A stretch of DNA of 64,000 nt, taken from NCBI GenBank assembly GCA_018389105.1, contig JACATO010000043.1, positions 434,001-498,000 of the forward strand, written 5' to 3'. The notes under the pieces are model-generated. The model did no database searches, was not told the DNA's origin, and saw only the letters and a program-made list of their open reading frames with translations. A program made the position numbers and the translations under genes. Source of the stretch: Nautilus pompilius. Taxonomy: Eukaryota > Mollusca > Cephalopoda > Nautilida > Nautilidae. This document shows, in pieces, positions 10,485 to 22,640 of this stretch (position 1 is its first letter; each line of letters starts with the position of its first letter).

Positions 10485-10582
10485 TGGGTGGAAAGACAGA
10501 AAGATCAGTCTGCAGAGATGTATCCCTGACCAATAGGCAACTGGTAGCATTTCTAGCTTTGGCGAAGTCCTCAATAAGAGGG
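10485..10582 (-). CDS. Candidate exon A', second copy of the duplicated exon pair
   Basis: This is an unrecognised exon candidate of 98 bases. On the minus strand it follows ...aactgcaag and ends at CCA CCC A|gtaagt. Read with one leading base it is open throughout, including IEDFAKARNATSCLLVRDTS and then LQTDLSVFPP. Its last base joins in phase to the exon at 10155, forming FPP-R-YEGYLV. It is paralogous to 6463-6551: the lengths differ by nine bases and the indels compensate, so both keep the same entry and exit phase. I cannot name the family. Conserved phase and open frame support coding sequence, but no transcript evidence is available and the acceptor is weak. Confidence 0.45.
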
Positions 10583-10709
10583 CTTGCAGTTGTTTTGTTT
10601 GTGCTCTTTAGTTCAAGTCTCATTCTGTGTCATCAGACAGCCTGACAAAACTCATCAATCTCGAGCAAGGCACAAATGTCACAGGTGATTTGAGGAAAGG
10701 GAGAATGAA

Positions 10710-13500
10710 ATGCAGGTACATTTGCAAGAAATACAAGCAGATAGGGAAGAAATATTTAAGCCCAAAGCAATCAGAAGGCAGCTTCAAATCAGTCTAAGAG
10801 AACCTTTGGGTGGAAATAACCTGCTTAGGGAGGCTACATTTGAATTGGCAAAATATGTCTGTCTAAGCCATAAAGTCTCTTCCACTAGAGAAACTGTCTT
10901 GAGAAACCGGTTCTGGTTCTCTGAAACCTCTTAAAGTTCAAAGTCTTGTAAAGCCTACTAAAAGCTCTAAAGGTTATGGATGCCTTAAACAAATGGTTTG
11001 TGTTCCCTTGAAAACCTTTTTTTCTTTTTTTTTTTGCTTCTTTAATGATTGGTAACAACCCATATGGTTTTCTTTAGAGTTTTTTAAAGGCATTTTCTGA
11101 TACAGCCAAAGCCATGACTTTTACTTTCTTCCATACAATTTTACTGGTGTAGGTCGGTCTTTCATGACCCCATCTTCTGACTAATTGAACAGGATATGGC
11201 TTTAGTAGAGTCAGAAAAGTGTCTGGAAAGGAGCGACCAATATGAATCAAATTTTAAAATGCCCTTTATATTTGTTTATTTTCAAGCTTAGCAAAACATT
11301 TAAACTCGAAAGATATACATAAGCAGATTTGGTAAACATGCTAAATTTGCGTGCACACACTCATAGCCAAAATTGTGAATTCACCACTAAAATATCCGAG
11401 GAGGGTTTTTGATGAAAAATGTCTGGAGCAATCAAGTTCCAATATATTTTATGTTAATATACATGCAGCTACAATACAAATAAATTGATTATATAAAAAA
11501 TATGGGATTGGGATATTTTGAGTTCACAATTATGGTAGGCTGTGTATTCTTCTAAGAAGATTTTTAATTTCAAATGTACATAGCCACATAGAAACAATTC
11601 TTCATTTCAGCTTGGAAAAAAAATCAACCTTTTTCTGTGGTTTGTGCATTTGAAAAGAAATATTTTTATTTGTAGTACGTAGGCATACCAAATTATATAT
11701 AAATATATAGAATGTAGATAAATAGTTTGAATGTATACCATTCATTATTGGATAACTGTAAAACATGATAAGTTTTTGAGACTTTCTTGGTGTTGTATAC
11801 TACTAGTGTAATCTTTAAAAAGATCCTTTAGCAGTTATACTGCACACCACATTATCTAGAATATATTATTTCCAAATTAAGACATATGTGCTATCTATCA
11901 CTACTGGATTGCTAATATCAAAGACTTGGGTTAGAAGCCTGCTTGGGAGTGGCTTGTTCTGGCACAACACCTTAGCATGCCATCTTCTTTTTTTTTTTTA
12001 TCTTTTGTGATGCTTGCATGAGGGTGCGTGTGAAAGTTCTTGTATGCGCGTTTATCTCCGAGGAGAAGGGAGTGGAGGGTGGTGGCCGAAGCCGTGTGGA
12101 GCAAGCTCCCATTAAGACCTAAAAGGCCGGGTTGAGGCGCTGAAGCATCTCGTGCATTAGCCAGCCAGACAGCCAGCCAAGAGGATTTCCTGTCACCTCT
12201 AAAACTGCAGGTTTCTAGCAGAGACTTCCTGCTTAGCTGCCTGATGACCCACCCAGGTGTAGTAGCCAGTTCTTTGCCTGGGTATCCTGGAAAGGGCTGA
12301 GTGCTAGGTTAATTACCTGTCCCATAAATACTGGAAAATGGTTACAGAAACATAACCAGACCAGGTTTCTTTCTGCCTTATGTGTTGGGAAAGAAAGAAT
12401 ATGTGGCATGTGTAAATATATTAAAAGAAGAGTTATGTGCATGTGTGTGTGAAATATGTGCATATCTAATCTCCACTACGTATCTTAAAGTATCCAATAG
12501 TTCTGTAAATATATATGTAAAGAAAGGATAGTTTCTTTTCCATATGTAAGAGGGCAGCACTGAAGCAATTTAATTGTACAAAACCAGGTGTCAGGTTACA
12601 CTAGGTTACTACTTTGTGCTAGCACTTAAAAAACAAACAGAACTGAAGAAATAATAAAGGAAGAGAATTGAACTATAAATCAGCCATGTTTGCAATGTTT
12701 TAAAATTGGATATCCATTCTAAAATATGTCAAATAAAAGCAGGTTTGTTTTTTTTTTAAATTTCAAATGTATTTTTTATTTTTAAAATATATTTTTAATA
12801 AAATGCGAAATTAAATTGTATGAAACAAACCAGCTTACTAAAGCTGCCATAAGGTAGCAGTTACATAGGTCAGGGCTTCCGAGCATAGTGTCCTCGCTTT
12901 GGAATAATGCTGGTTGGCAGGTTGCCGGTAATGTCAGCAACCCAGCAGTCAGCTGGAACCAAGCAGATAAAAGGAAAAGAGGAATCCTCCTTACAGGAAA
13001 GTTGAAATTTAATCACTGTTAAGCTGTGCTGTGATGGAGAAACAGCATGCAAAATGTGTATGTGTGTGTGTAAGAGATAAGATGACTGTCTAATGAGAAA
13101 GCAGCTGCCTCATAGTGTGAGGAGAAATCTTGTCAAACAGAAAAATTGCCTTCTGTCTTCTAATGCACCATAAATGGCCAAATTCATTGCTTGGGCTGAA
13201 ACATTCGGGGAGAAGAAGAAGAAAATGCAAACGTATTGATTTTTTTTCCTTCCACTCTATTATTGTTTATAAATTTATAAAAGTTAAACCCTTTTTTTTT
13301 CTGGACACCAACTTTCTTTTTTTATAGCATGGCTGGAGGCTGCTGCAAAATGTTTAGCTCAGCTGCCACATTCATCAACAGGATTATTTGTGGATGAACA
13401 GTACGTTAAGTCCTTCAGGCCCAGATGAAGTAACAAGAGAGTGAGCATCACTGCACCTCAGTATTGTTTTAATATTATCCTTGCTTCTTTCTAAACCTTG
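10710..13500. other. No confident gene; GC-richer island inside
   Basis: Most of this stretch is AT-rich and featureless. A GC-richer block at 12020-12240 is listed separately. A plus-strand frame at 10710-10934 (starting MQVHLQEIQADREEIF) and a minus frame at 12870-13052 show no recognisable domain. The second may belong to a retroposon because its GC content differs from the surroundings. Confidence 0.4.
12020..12240 (-). other. GC-richer island with an ATG-less open frame
   Basis: A block with GC content well above the flanks contains tandem CCAGC units (ccagccagacagccagccaa at 12161-12180). On the minus strand a frame of about 70 codons is open without a start, including NARDASAPQPGLLGLNGSLL and HTASATTLHSLLLGDKRAYK. 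It might be an internal exon, a 5' region of a gene or a decayed repeat. No splice pair is convincing and no family is recognised. Confidence 0.25.
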
Positions 13501-16170
13501 CAGGCTGATGTTTTTATCTGCACAACCTTATGCAAGGTTTGCCCCCTTCTGGTCTATAAGAGAAAAATGAAAGTTTTATTGAACATTCAAAGACAAAAGA
13601 TTTCTTTCTTCTTTTTTGCTGATATTTAACCCTTTCAACCCTAGCATGTCTGACATTAAGACGACTCATATTGTTACTTTTTCTTCATTGAACTACAAGC
13701 TAAATTCATATTAAAAATTAGATCATTTTTTTAAAAAAAAAAGAAACTTCAGAGTAAAAACCATTAAAATGGTTTTAGATTTTAGCATTTAGAATAAGTG
13801 TAAACATTGAAATTTTTAAGTTTAGCAAATTAGGATTTTATGTTTGCAGATCTGATGGAGGTTTTAAAAAAAAATAATTGGTTTTCCAGCATCAGGATAG
13901 TAACAGATTCTTCTATAAGTACCAAAAGTGGGGTTTATAATTACCAGCTCTGGAGTTGCAGTACAGCTTTATGTAAGGTAAAAAAAAGAAAGTTTGTAAC
14001 AGAATTATAAATTAGATTCGCAGTAGTGATTATGGCTAATAGTTAATTGGATCAGTTAAAAATTGCTTTGAGAAGCATTTATTTCACCAAAGATATTTCT
14101 ATAAGCTTTCCACTCGCATCTTAAGCATCTCTACCATTTTCTCTAAGACTTCAAGAAGCAAGAAGAAAGGTAATCAATGGATTTTCATAAGTTCTCTAGA
14201 ACAGCAGAAAATGAATTTTAAAAGAAATTTTTTTTATTTTCCATTTTCTTTATTGGTCAATTCTTTCTGACTATTAGACTGCAAATCATCAAAAGTGAAG
14301 TGTGTAATCTAAGTAAAACATGAGTGATCAGATAGAGGGCACAAGAATACCGCTACATTAAAAAGAAAGACAATGCAAATATTAAAACAGAATTTCACCT
14401 GAAATCCTTATTTCTTACTCTGAAGAATTTTCTTGATGTTTGTATTTCTATATCTAACTTACTTAATAGTTTCATGACCCTGTCCAGCTGATGTTTTGCT
14501 GAATTGATGATGTATCGTTGGCAAAGGTGATGAACAACAGACATCACACAACTTTTTGATGAAAAGAAAAAAAGAGAGAAAAAGTCTAATGAAAACCGCT
14601 GAATATTTTCAGGAATCTAGTTTTGTGTCCAAAGTTTTCAGTTGAAAGAAGTCATGAAAAAAAAAAGAGAGAGAGAGAGAGAGAGACAGAGACATTAGTG
14701 CTATTCTACTTCCTTTGTAGGCTGCATTCTTCTTGTCAAATTCTTGTCCTGCTTTTTGAGGTCTGAGGACAATTTGCAGCAGAGAGCTTGAGAGGCGAAA
14801 GCATGAAGTGCCAGCCTTGGCAACCATGCTTGATGGTAGGTTTAGTTTAAAATGTCTGCTTACCACACTTCTTTCTGTCTTAGTTTTTTTTTCTCCCCAC
14901 TTTTTACAATGATTAAATACTTTTTTAATTTTTAAAAAAAAAATTACAGCTCTTGCTACAACTGTTAGTTTAGAAAATCTTCAGTTATAAGATATCTTAA
15001 AAATTTTATTCACATTTTAATCCTTTCAATAGTGCGGCTGTATGTTTATGGGCAGTTGGTAGTGATCCTGATAGAGCAATCCTAATTACACTGTAGACAA
15101 ATAACTGCATGAAAGGAATTTTACACACCTGCCTTTTTTCTTCTTTTTTAAAAAAAAAAACAACAAAGACTAATTGTTACTCAAATAAGAAATACTGCAA
15201 ATAATTAAAAGCTTTAATTTTTATTTTTTTGTATTTTTAAAGATCAATTGATTCCCTTCCCCAATGAAACAAAAACAAATAACAAACTAAAAACATGACA
15301 AAAAGCCTACAATGACTTCTCCCTCTACTCTATACATCTGAAAAATATATTTCAGAGTTAAACAACAAAAAAACATTTGGTACCTTACAGGTGCTGTCGG
15401 CATTAAGTCAGTTATGTTCATCACTTTTACAAAAAGGTGCTTTCATTAAGGATTATTTATTTTACCTTTTGCTGTATAACATTTAAATGTGATTAGAAAA
15501 TCATGCATGAAATTCATTTGAAACTTAAGGTGAGACTGCAGCTGATAAGATGGAACTGCAGTAAACAAACATCATACCTTTAACAACGATGTCTTATGAT
15601 GTCATATCAGGCTATGTGACATTCTAGGTGAGTTAATTTTTAGAACCTAGCTTTTAAAAAAAAAATTGGTTAAATTAAAAGATAATTCTAAAACATTGCA
15701 TTATGGAGAAATATCTGATTAAACCTCAAATATTAGAATTATACTGAAAAAATAACTTCATAAAAGGAATTCTATAAATTTTCTTTTTTTTCCTTTTAAA
15801 CACAGGATAATTGTTACTCAGATGAAGAATGCCAGCTCTTTAACAAGCAGAGAGGCAGGAATTTTGGAAATTTATATGAAGCTATCCATTAACAAAAAAA
15901 GTGGGTTTAGTTAATTTTTTAAAAGATGTATTCTCTCTTGACAAAGCATTCAAAATGCTCGCTATCAACAAAAGAAAATAATCGAAGAAACCCATTTCTC
16001 AATGTCTAATTGAGAATATTTTTTACCCTATCAACACCTCTATGACAACATACCACCATGATTAAAAAACCTATTTACCTTTATCCATTTCTTTGCATTA
16101 AAAAAATGTTAATCTTTAACCATGATGATGTTTACAGACCAAACTAGGCAACAAGAGTTTTTTTAGAATG
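13500..16170. other. No gene seen
   Basis: AT-rich sequence with many A and T runs. A minus-strand frame at 14609-14866 owes part of its length to the GA microsatellite at 14667-14686 and codes for a poly-(Ser-Leu) stretch. The adjoining 14710-14830 is less repetitive but not recognised. Confidence 0.5.
14667..14686. repeat. (GA)n microsatellite
   Basis: Ten perfect GA units follow a run of A. A similar short GA tract occurs at 16312-16325. Confidence 0.95.
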
Positions 16171-16176
16171 TATATA

Positions 16177-16263
16177 CTAGGGATGTATGTTCAGATGAAA
16201 CCCAATCTGGATACAATTATGGTAATGCTATTTCAGCACTGAGTTTCATTTGAACATCCCTAG
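16177..16263. mobile_element. Small palindromic MITE-like element (87 bp)
   Basis: The ends are inverted copies: CTAGGGATGTATGTTCAGAT then GAAAC at the left, and GTTTCATTTGAACATCCCTA then G at the right. The left arm differs from the complement of the right by a four-base insertion and one substitution. The centre has no coding capacity. A half copy (TTCATTTGAACATTCCTA) sits at 59781-59798, so this is a dispersed element. The superfamily is unknown; the flanks do not show a clear target-site duplication. Confidence 0.55.
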
Positions 16264-17649
16264 AACTAAGCTGGTAAATTATAAATCACTAATACAGATA
16301 TTGTTTACTTAAGAGAGAGAGAGAGCAAGCGAATAAAGTCAATCTCATTTTGGTACATAGATGAATGTTTAGTTAACCAAAGCAGCTTGTTTGCTTTGAG
16401 AGCTGATGGGCTAGAGTAAACAGAGAACCAATAATGGGCAACTGACAATAATTAACTGAGATTTTTGTCCCTACTTTGGTAACAATTGGATCGGTACCAT
16501 GGTTATTCAATCTCCCCACACTTTTCACAGACACTGTCTGACCACTTGTATTCTATGGTGAATAACATTACACTTCCACAGACAGCACAGTTTCTAGGGA
16601 AATTTACCTGAATCACATTATGGTAATCCACATTAGTTTTTTCAAACTTGTATCATCTATCAGCTTTGATGACAATAAAAATGGCAACGAGTGTGAATCT
16701 GCCATACATAGTTGCATCATTGATTTTTTCCGTGTCATCAGGTAAATGTTTTTTTATAAAGTCTATTGATTGTATGAGGCTTCATTTCTGTTTCCGAAAT
16801 CTACACGATGCTGCTGATATTCTCAGGTAATGATGATATTTTTCTTTTCTTTGCTTTAATGAATTATGAAAACTAATTTTTATATTACTAAGAATTGAAA
16901 ATATGAAGGTTAGCATTGTTTAATTTTCAGTGAGTAGTCATTAAAACTTAACTCACTACATCGTTTTTTTAAAGCCCAATTTGTTCAACAATTGGAAAAA
17001 TTAGATCTATTTATTTTGGATGGCAAAAATCCTAGAGGAAGTCTGAGGGAAACGTCTAACAATAATTACAAGTTTTAAAACCAAGGAGTCAAGAATTTTT
17101 TCTGCTACTGGGAATTAGAAATAGTAGATGACATAGCTATAAGTTCATGGCTTTCTATGAGAAAGCAGTTTTTTTAAATATAAAAAATACCCCAAATGTT
17201 GATGCTGGTAGTTTAAACCTAAATTAAGGTGGATGACCCCTCCCCTTTGGTCTGGTGGCCTGCAGAAGCCATGATGACTTCTTGCCTCTTCGCAGTGTAA
17301 AGGTCAAACCAATTTTTTCCAAGATACATTAAAACAAGAATGAAAAATATAATGTAATACCTTCTAAATTGCAATTGGAAGGTTTATTTTATTCTTAATG
17401 TAATTTCTGTGACTTGCTGCTTCAAGTTGAAACATTCAAGCACCATAATGAGCTGGATTAAACTTATAAATGAAATCAAAATTCCTAACAGTGTAATAAT
17501 TATGAGAAAGCAGTGAGCTGCTGTCTGGGTTTAAATATGCTTTACTTACCGTCTGTCCAAAGCGAGTAATATTTTAAACTGTTTTTATTTAGATCTCTGT
17601 AGACAATACTTGATATTCTTATAATCTCTATTTCCTTCAGTTTTACTCT

Positions 17650-18650
17650 AACTACAGTGCCCTTCCTTAATAATTTAGTAACCTGTTGTTATTAGAATAT
17701 GCTAGTTTGTTATGAAAAATGGCAAATGAAAATAAGCAAACAAAGTGAAATTCCCTATGTCAGTACTTGGTCAAGTCACCTGCTTGGCATTAAATCAACA
17801 AGATTTTGTATTGCAATCTGCTCTTAGTCCCCTTCCAATATTTGGGAAGAGCTTCTTTTAATTCTATCATATTAGGACATAGATGGATTGCTACTAGTTG
17901 ACTATCCAGGTGCTCCAAATAGGTGCATATCAGGTCTTTTGGGTACCCAATTAAATAAGTTGCATGCCTTGATTTTTCTTCCAAAATGATCATACAAGAG
18001 GGTGTAACAATATAGCGTAAATCCTGAAGTGTGTGGGCATTTAATCTCAGCATGACACATAGGTAAAATGGTAAAAAATGTCTTTAAAATAGCAATGTAC
18101 CTGGAAAAATTTAGATGTCCTTTGAAAAATGCCAATTCTGTTTTTCCACCAGATTGCAACCCATACTATGATGCTCCTGTTTCCATACTAGACCATGGCT
18201 AAAAACAATAGGGTTGAAGTTTTTCATTAGGTCTTCTCTAAACTCAGATCTGACCTCCAAACATGAAATGCTAAAACCTGGATTCATCAAAGAAGAGTAC
18301 AAGCAATCAATATTTTAGGGACTTGCCAGACATGTCTGTTGATGAAAGCTTTTGAAATGCTTTATTTCTATTAGACAAAAGGGGTTTCTTATATGCTGCA
18401 CACTCTGCAGGAAAATAAGGGTGAAGATGGTACTTGTATCATTCCTTGGTTCATTTACTGCATATGCATTGCCATTAAAAGAACCTTGATAATAAGTTTG
18501 GATGTGGTGAGTAATGGCCAATTCTTGTTGTAGTGTCACTATTAAAGACTTTTCAGTTGCTTTTCCACAGTAGTGACATTCACCTTGGTGAACTTTACAG
18601 TGATATTTTCCATAGATCCAGATGGTGTGTCCAGATCATTATTAGATACA
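17650..18650 (-). pseudogene. Tc1-like transposon remnant 1
   Basis: Minus-strand translation in shifting frames gives pieces resembling Tc1 transposase. In order these are IGHYSPH-like HTH residues near 18500, MFGGQ...MGCNLVEK near 18200 (the VMVWG region), and near 17800-17900 a block ending IQNLVDLMPSR, matching the ...LV.SMPRR C-terminus of the family. TACAGTGCCC at 17654 looks like the start of a Tc1-type terminal repeat. Stops and frameshifts are frequent. It aligns along its length to 57430-58300 (for example GTCAGTACTTGGTCAAGTCA against GTTAGTACTTGGTCAGGCCA). Confidence 0.65.
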
Positions 18651-20170
18651 TTCCATAATTTGGGTAACCAAACTAATATAACAGTGTTTTTTGTTTTTCT
18701 TTGGGGTGAAATAATTTTTTTACTAGTATATTAAAAGGGTATATATATGACAATAATGTCTGATACAGAAGTGACCAATGAATTCTGACTTTTTCCATCA
18801 AGATAAAATAATCTATTATTTTGAATGAAAGCAAAAGATACCAGGAAAAACCCATGCAAAACAGGTTGATGCATGAAAAACCAAGATACTGGCTACATGC
18901 CAAACACAGTGTTAACCTGCCACGATAAGGAGAGTGTGTGTGTGCTACATAATTAGCTTTCATTGTAGCTTCTGTAACTAAATAAATTCCAAAATATTGG
19001 CCAAATTCTCCTATTTTATTATGATATAGTGCTTTAAATTTCATTTATCTTGTTCAGTTTTCATTACTACCCTGTACAGAAAAATTACTATCAAAATTCC
19101 TTACCTGTCAGGATTTCAAGGCTGATGTTTACATGTGGTAGTCATCACTTTCTGGAGCATGTCCGCCATCGCTGCCAAAAAATCTTGAAACCCAGGCAGG
19201 TGGGCAAAACTACCAGTTGAAAGAAAAATTGTTCAAAATGGAAAATTTTCCAAATCTAATTGTAGCTCAGCAGATGCCCTTGATAACTTTGCTTCTTTGC
19301 TTTGCTTTAAAGAAACTCAAATGGCCAATGGTGGTAGTTCTGTACCACCAAAACACAGGTAAGTGAAAATGTCTAATAAAGAGTAAAGCAAAACAAGTGA
19401 CAAATATCCATGTCAGAACTTTTTGACATATAAGAGACTGAGACTGGTTGCTACGGGGGCAAACTGTTACAACACCAGTAATCAACAATAAAATAAATAG
19501 ATGATAAGTTATAATCAACATCATGTACTCTGTCAGACCATATGACATTGATTATAATCTCATCTCATAGTTAACAATTGCTTTGCTGTTCTCTATATAT
19601 CTAATATAGGCCTGAAAATTTAAATCAAAGGAACAGTACTATTCTACTAATCCTTTTAATCCAATAATATGCCATCAAAGTTCCTAGTTCTCTCTTATAC
19701 ACCCTCACTCTACTTTCCAATACAATTTCCAATAAAACAATTTTTCTGTGCACACAAATACAGCTTAAAATGCAAAAATGGAGAGCACCTGCAGGGGAGA
19801 CCACTTGGGCTGATTGTTACCTAGTTTGTGATAATTATGATTTATTGTGTAAAATTTTATTCATGAAAAACAAAAGCCACAATAAAATAATGTATTAAAA
19901 TAGACATTAATTTCTCTGTAAGAAAAATTTTGCTACTTTTAAAGAAAGCAATGGAAAATTAGCTGGTGCATTAACTTAGTTGAAAAATGACAATCAAAGT
20001 AGTTATGTCAAATAAATGTACTAATACAAATTCAAGTCTAGGACTATTTGCTGTGAGCTGTTTAGCTGCAAGAGTTACTTTAAAAATAGTGGAAATGAAT
20101 TAATATTTTATTTTAAATTAATTTTACACAAATTTAAGACAATGCAATAATTTGATATAGTAAATTTAAG
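18650..20170. other. No confident gene
   Basis: Two minus-strand frames (18673-19044 and 19267-19548) are hydrophobic in composition but match nothing I know, and AT-rich DNA gives such frames readily. Around 19098-19190 the minus strand has ATGGCGGACATGCTCCAGAA and a GTAAGG donor, reminiscent of a first exon, but the frame stops after 17 codons. Confidence 0.35.
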
Positions 20171-20176
20171 TCACAA

Positions 20177-21300
20177 ACATTACTTCCTAATGTAATTGTT
20201 CACTAATCCTCGAAGATCTGTTATAATGTCCCTGCTGTTATAATCAGTAATTTTGAATATATGTCCATCTCCATCACGATATTTTTTCAATTTTTGTGGT
20301 GGGTTGTGACCTGCCACAAATTGTTCATAATATATATCACTCCCATGATGCATTTCACAGATGTCATCTATGACTTTCCACATTGCTGAGTGTATCATTC
20401 CCAATTCAGCCTGTATCCTTCGATGTGCAGCCTCTGCCTGTCTTCTTTCTTGAGGACCCTTTTGTATAAGGACCACATTTCTGAGGAAAACACTGCCGGG
20501 ACGACTTCCTTCCATTTCCTCAGTGAGCTGGGCGGCCTACATAATAATCTTCAAACCGAGTGAGCCATGGCTGCAGTTCTTCTGGAAGTTCTTCCACCAA
20601 TCTGTCTGTGCCCCCCCCAACCGTCCAAGTCTGCAACAGGTACACATGCGAGTGCGGGGATCATTTTTTCACTCAGCACAAAATTGCCATCATTGTCATA
20701 CCTGCGGGACAACTGCACTTCACATAAAACAGTCTTTCATATTTTGACTAAGATGAAAAAAGCATCCATTGAGATGCACACCAGGAAAGGTAACCTTTAC
20801 CGCAGTGATTGCTGCATTTTCAAAATCACATGAAACAAGATTCTGGGGAAACTTCAGGTGTTTAATAAGTTGGAAGAGTCTTTCAAATGCATTCTTTTGC
20901 TTGTTGGGTAGCAGAGCATAAAACACCGGATGAACTCCACCAAATCTTTCTGTAGGTCTGACGTACATATGGCTGCGAAAATAAAAGTGGCGCGGGTCGA
21001 AATGTTCCGTCAACAGAACAGGTTTTTGATTCCTCTGATATAAGTGGACTCCGTTGGCTGCCGAAAAGTAGCATCCCGTGCGGACTGGGGCCACTGTCAG
21101 CAATCAGAAACTTTTCAACTACACCATGCCATGGTTCACAGATCTTGTAGTTTCCTGGTATAACAAGAATTTCAAGATTATCTGGGAGCAGAGAAAATGC
21201 ACTGACTTCATTTCTTTGCCTCCTCACCATTTGTTCCATTGCTGGGTCAATGTTGCCTGAGCAGCATGCTAATCACAATTTTCTGCCAATAATGGATGTT
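20177..21300 (-). pseudogene. MULE (Mutator-like) transposase remnant
   Basis: Minus-strand fragments in three frames reproduce the MULE transposase core. The N-terminal part (21239 down) includes FLIADSGPSPHGMLLFGSQR and CSVDGTF, the latter being the W/CxxDGTF-like start of the MULE domain. HPVFYALLPNKQKNAFERLF, SCDFENAAITAVKVTFPGVH and GCFFHLSQNMK follow; the last two are family hallmarks with the catalytic aspartate and the C/H motif. The C-terminal frame (20515-20180) ends NNYIRK and resembles the regions downstream of the domain in animal MULEs that carry FLYWCH zinc fingers, though no FLYWCH motif was seen. Frameshifts near 20720 and 21050 and internal stops disable it. Confidence 0.8.
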
Positions 21301-22461
21301 GGCACCCAAAAATTTTGTGTTCCCCATTGTAAAAGATAATTTATAAACTAGCTAATTTTATTGCTTCCTTATTATCTCTCATGTTTAATTTACTCCCCAT
21401 TGTCTATTGTCTTTTGCTCTAAGTCCACAAACCAACATATCCTGGTCAAACAAACTTGTGGAAAACTGGCTGTGGTGAATACTCCGATTCCCTACAAATT
21501 TAACTGTCCCACTTTCATTTACTTACTTACTTGATAGTGAAAATCAGTTTGGTGTCTCCATATGTCGCACTTTCTAATTAATTCAGATATCTTATTCATT
21601 TACAGAAGAGACGAGTATTGAATTACAGAAGCAGCATTCATTTCCAATGGCCTCATATTTCTTAAACATTAGACAGTATGATGACAGCATAAGAAGAATC
21701 CTCTAGGATACATACAGATCGTGGTCCAAACATGGTGGACTCTGTTACCTTGTCATCTGTGAACAACAGTGCATTAACGCCATCTTACAGCAAGTATGAC
21801 ACCTTGAGTCTGCTATGTGCTTTGACACACTGCATCATCCAATCAAAACACTGCTCTAACAGAATGGTGTACAGACCATAATGCTACTGAGCAAGCATGA
21901 CACTCTGATAAAAGTTTTTTAGTTTTATTTTAATTTCCAGTCATGACATTAGTCCAACAAATTTAAAAATCTCTATTTCACCTGCAATTCCATGATGGCA
22001 TTCCACAGACCCAGACCAGACACCAGCATTCAGCATCACAGATGGGTTTAAGAAAGTAGCAAAAGAATTTTCAATAAAAGAAAAACCCTGATAACTAGTC
22101 AGGATTTTTGATGGATCCTTTGAAAAGTACATCTGTAAGTTCAGATTCACTGTGACTGAATACTGATCCTGGCACTGATCCCATAAATATACATCACTGT
22201 GATTTTGTAGGCCGAACCCACTCACTGGGTATGTGTGTGCATGTGATCTGTGTTGATCCTAGAGTTAAGCAGGGAATCTGAAACAAGTTTTGATCCAATG
22301 ATAATTTTCAAAAAAAGCATTCCTATAATGCACCACTATACTGTATAGCTGAAGTGAATTGGTTAAGAGTTAATGACATACATTCTGAATGCTACAAATC
22401 TGATGTTACTTGAAAAAAAAAAGCAAAAAGGGAAAAATGTGACTTTGTTTAATTCAGGAGT

Positions 22462-22640
22462 TGTGGAAATGCTTCCTAGGGCAGCCAGTGATAGACTACT
22501 GGATTGTCATAGTTGGGGTCCCATGAGTTCAAATCCTGGTTCGGTCCAGATTTGTTTGTCATACTTCCTTGTCATGGCTTCTTCTCATTTTGCTTCACCA
22601 GCAGAGCAGATGGGTTTTCTTCCACATGAAGAGTTCTAGT
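22462..22640 (+). repeat. SINE-like repeat, family 2, best copy
   Basis: The head reads AGCCAGTGATAGACTACTGG (A-box region) and GAGTTCAAATCCTGG (B box, matching GTTCRANNC). The body TTGTCATGGCTTCTTCTCAT then TTTGCTTCACC matches the copy at 2270-2310 and weaker ones at 29000 and 46800. It is a tRNA-derived retroposon. The frame at 22373-22639 crosses it and is not a gene. Confidence 0.6.

Larger units (their letters stand above)
6463..10582 (-). other. Interval between the duplicated exon pairs
   Basis: Between the paired exons the sequence is AT-rich and contains SINE family 1 copies (6992-7110 and 9105-9440), a TA/TG microsatellite (8960-8985) and one small plus-strand frame (7829-7960). 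I see no other supportable exon. The distance from exon A (6.5 kb) to exon A' (10.5 kb) is the apparent duplication period, about 4 kb. Intron sequence between the copies no longer aligns by eye, so the duplication is old. Confidence 0.35.

Noticed and set aside
14609-14866. 85-codon minus-strand frame
   Set aside because: A large part is a Ser-Leu repeat from the (GA)n tract; the rest has no recognisable motif or splice support.
18673-19044. 123-codon minus-strand frame with hydrophobic stretches
   Set aside because: AT-rich DNA commonly gives hydrophobic frames; there is no motif, start context or neighbouring exon to support it.
19267-19548. 93-codon minus-strand frame that could suggest a membrane protein
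   Set aside because: Hydrophobic composition only; no conserved receptor or channel motif could be seen.
22462-22640. Possible tRNA gene around the GTTCAAATC box
   Set aside because: No cloverleaf closes around it and the downstream body repeats elsewhere, so it is a SINE head and not a tRNA.
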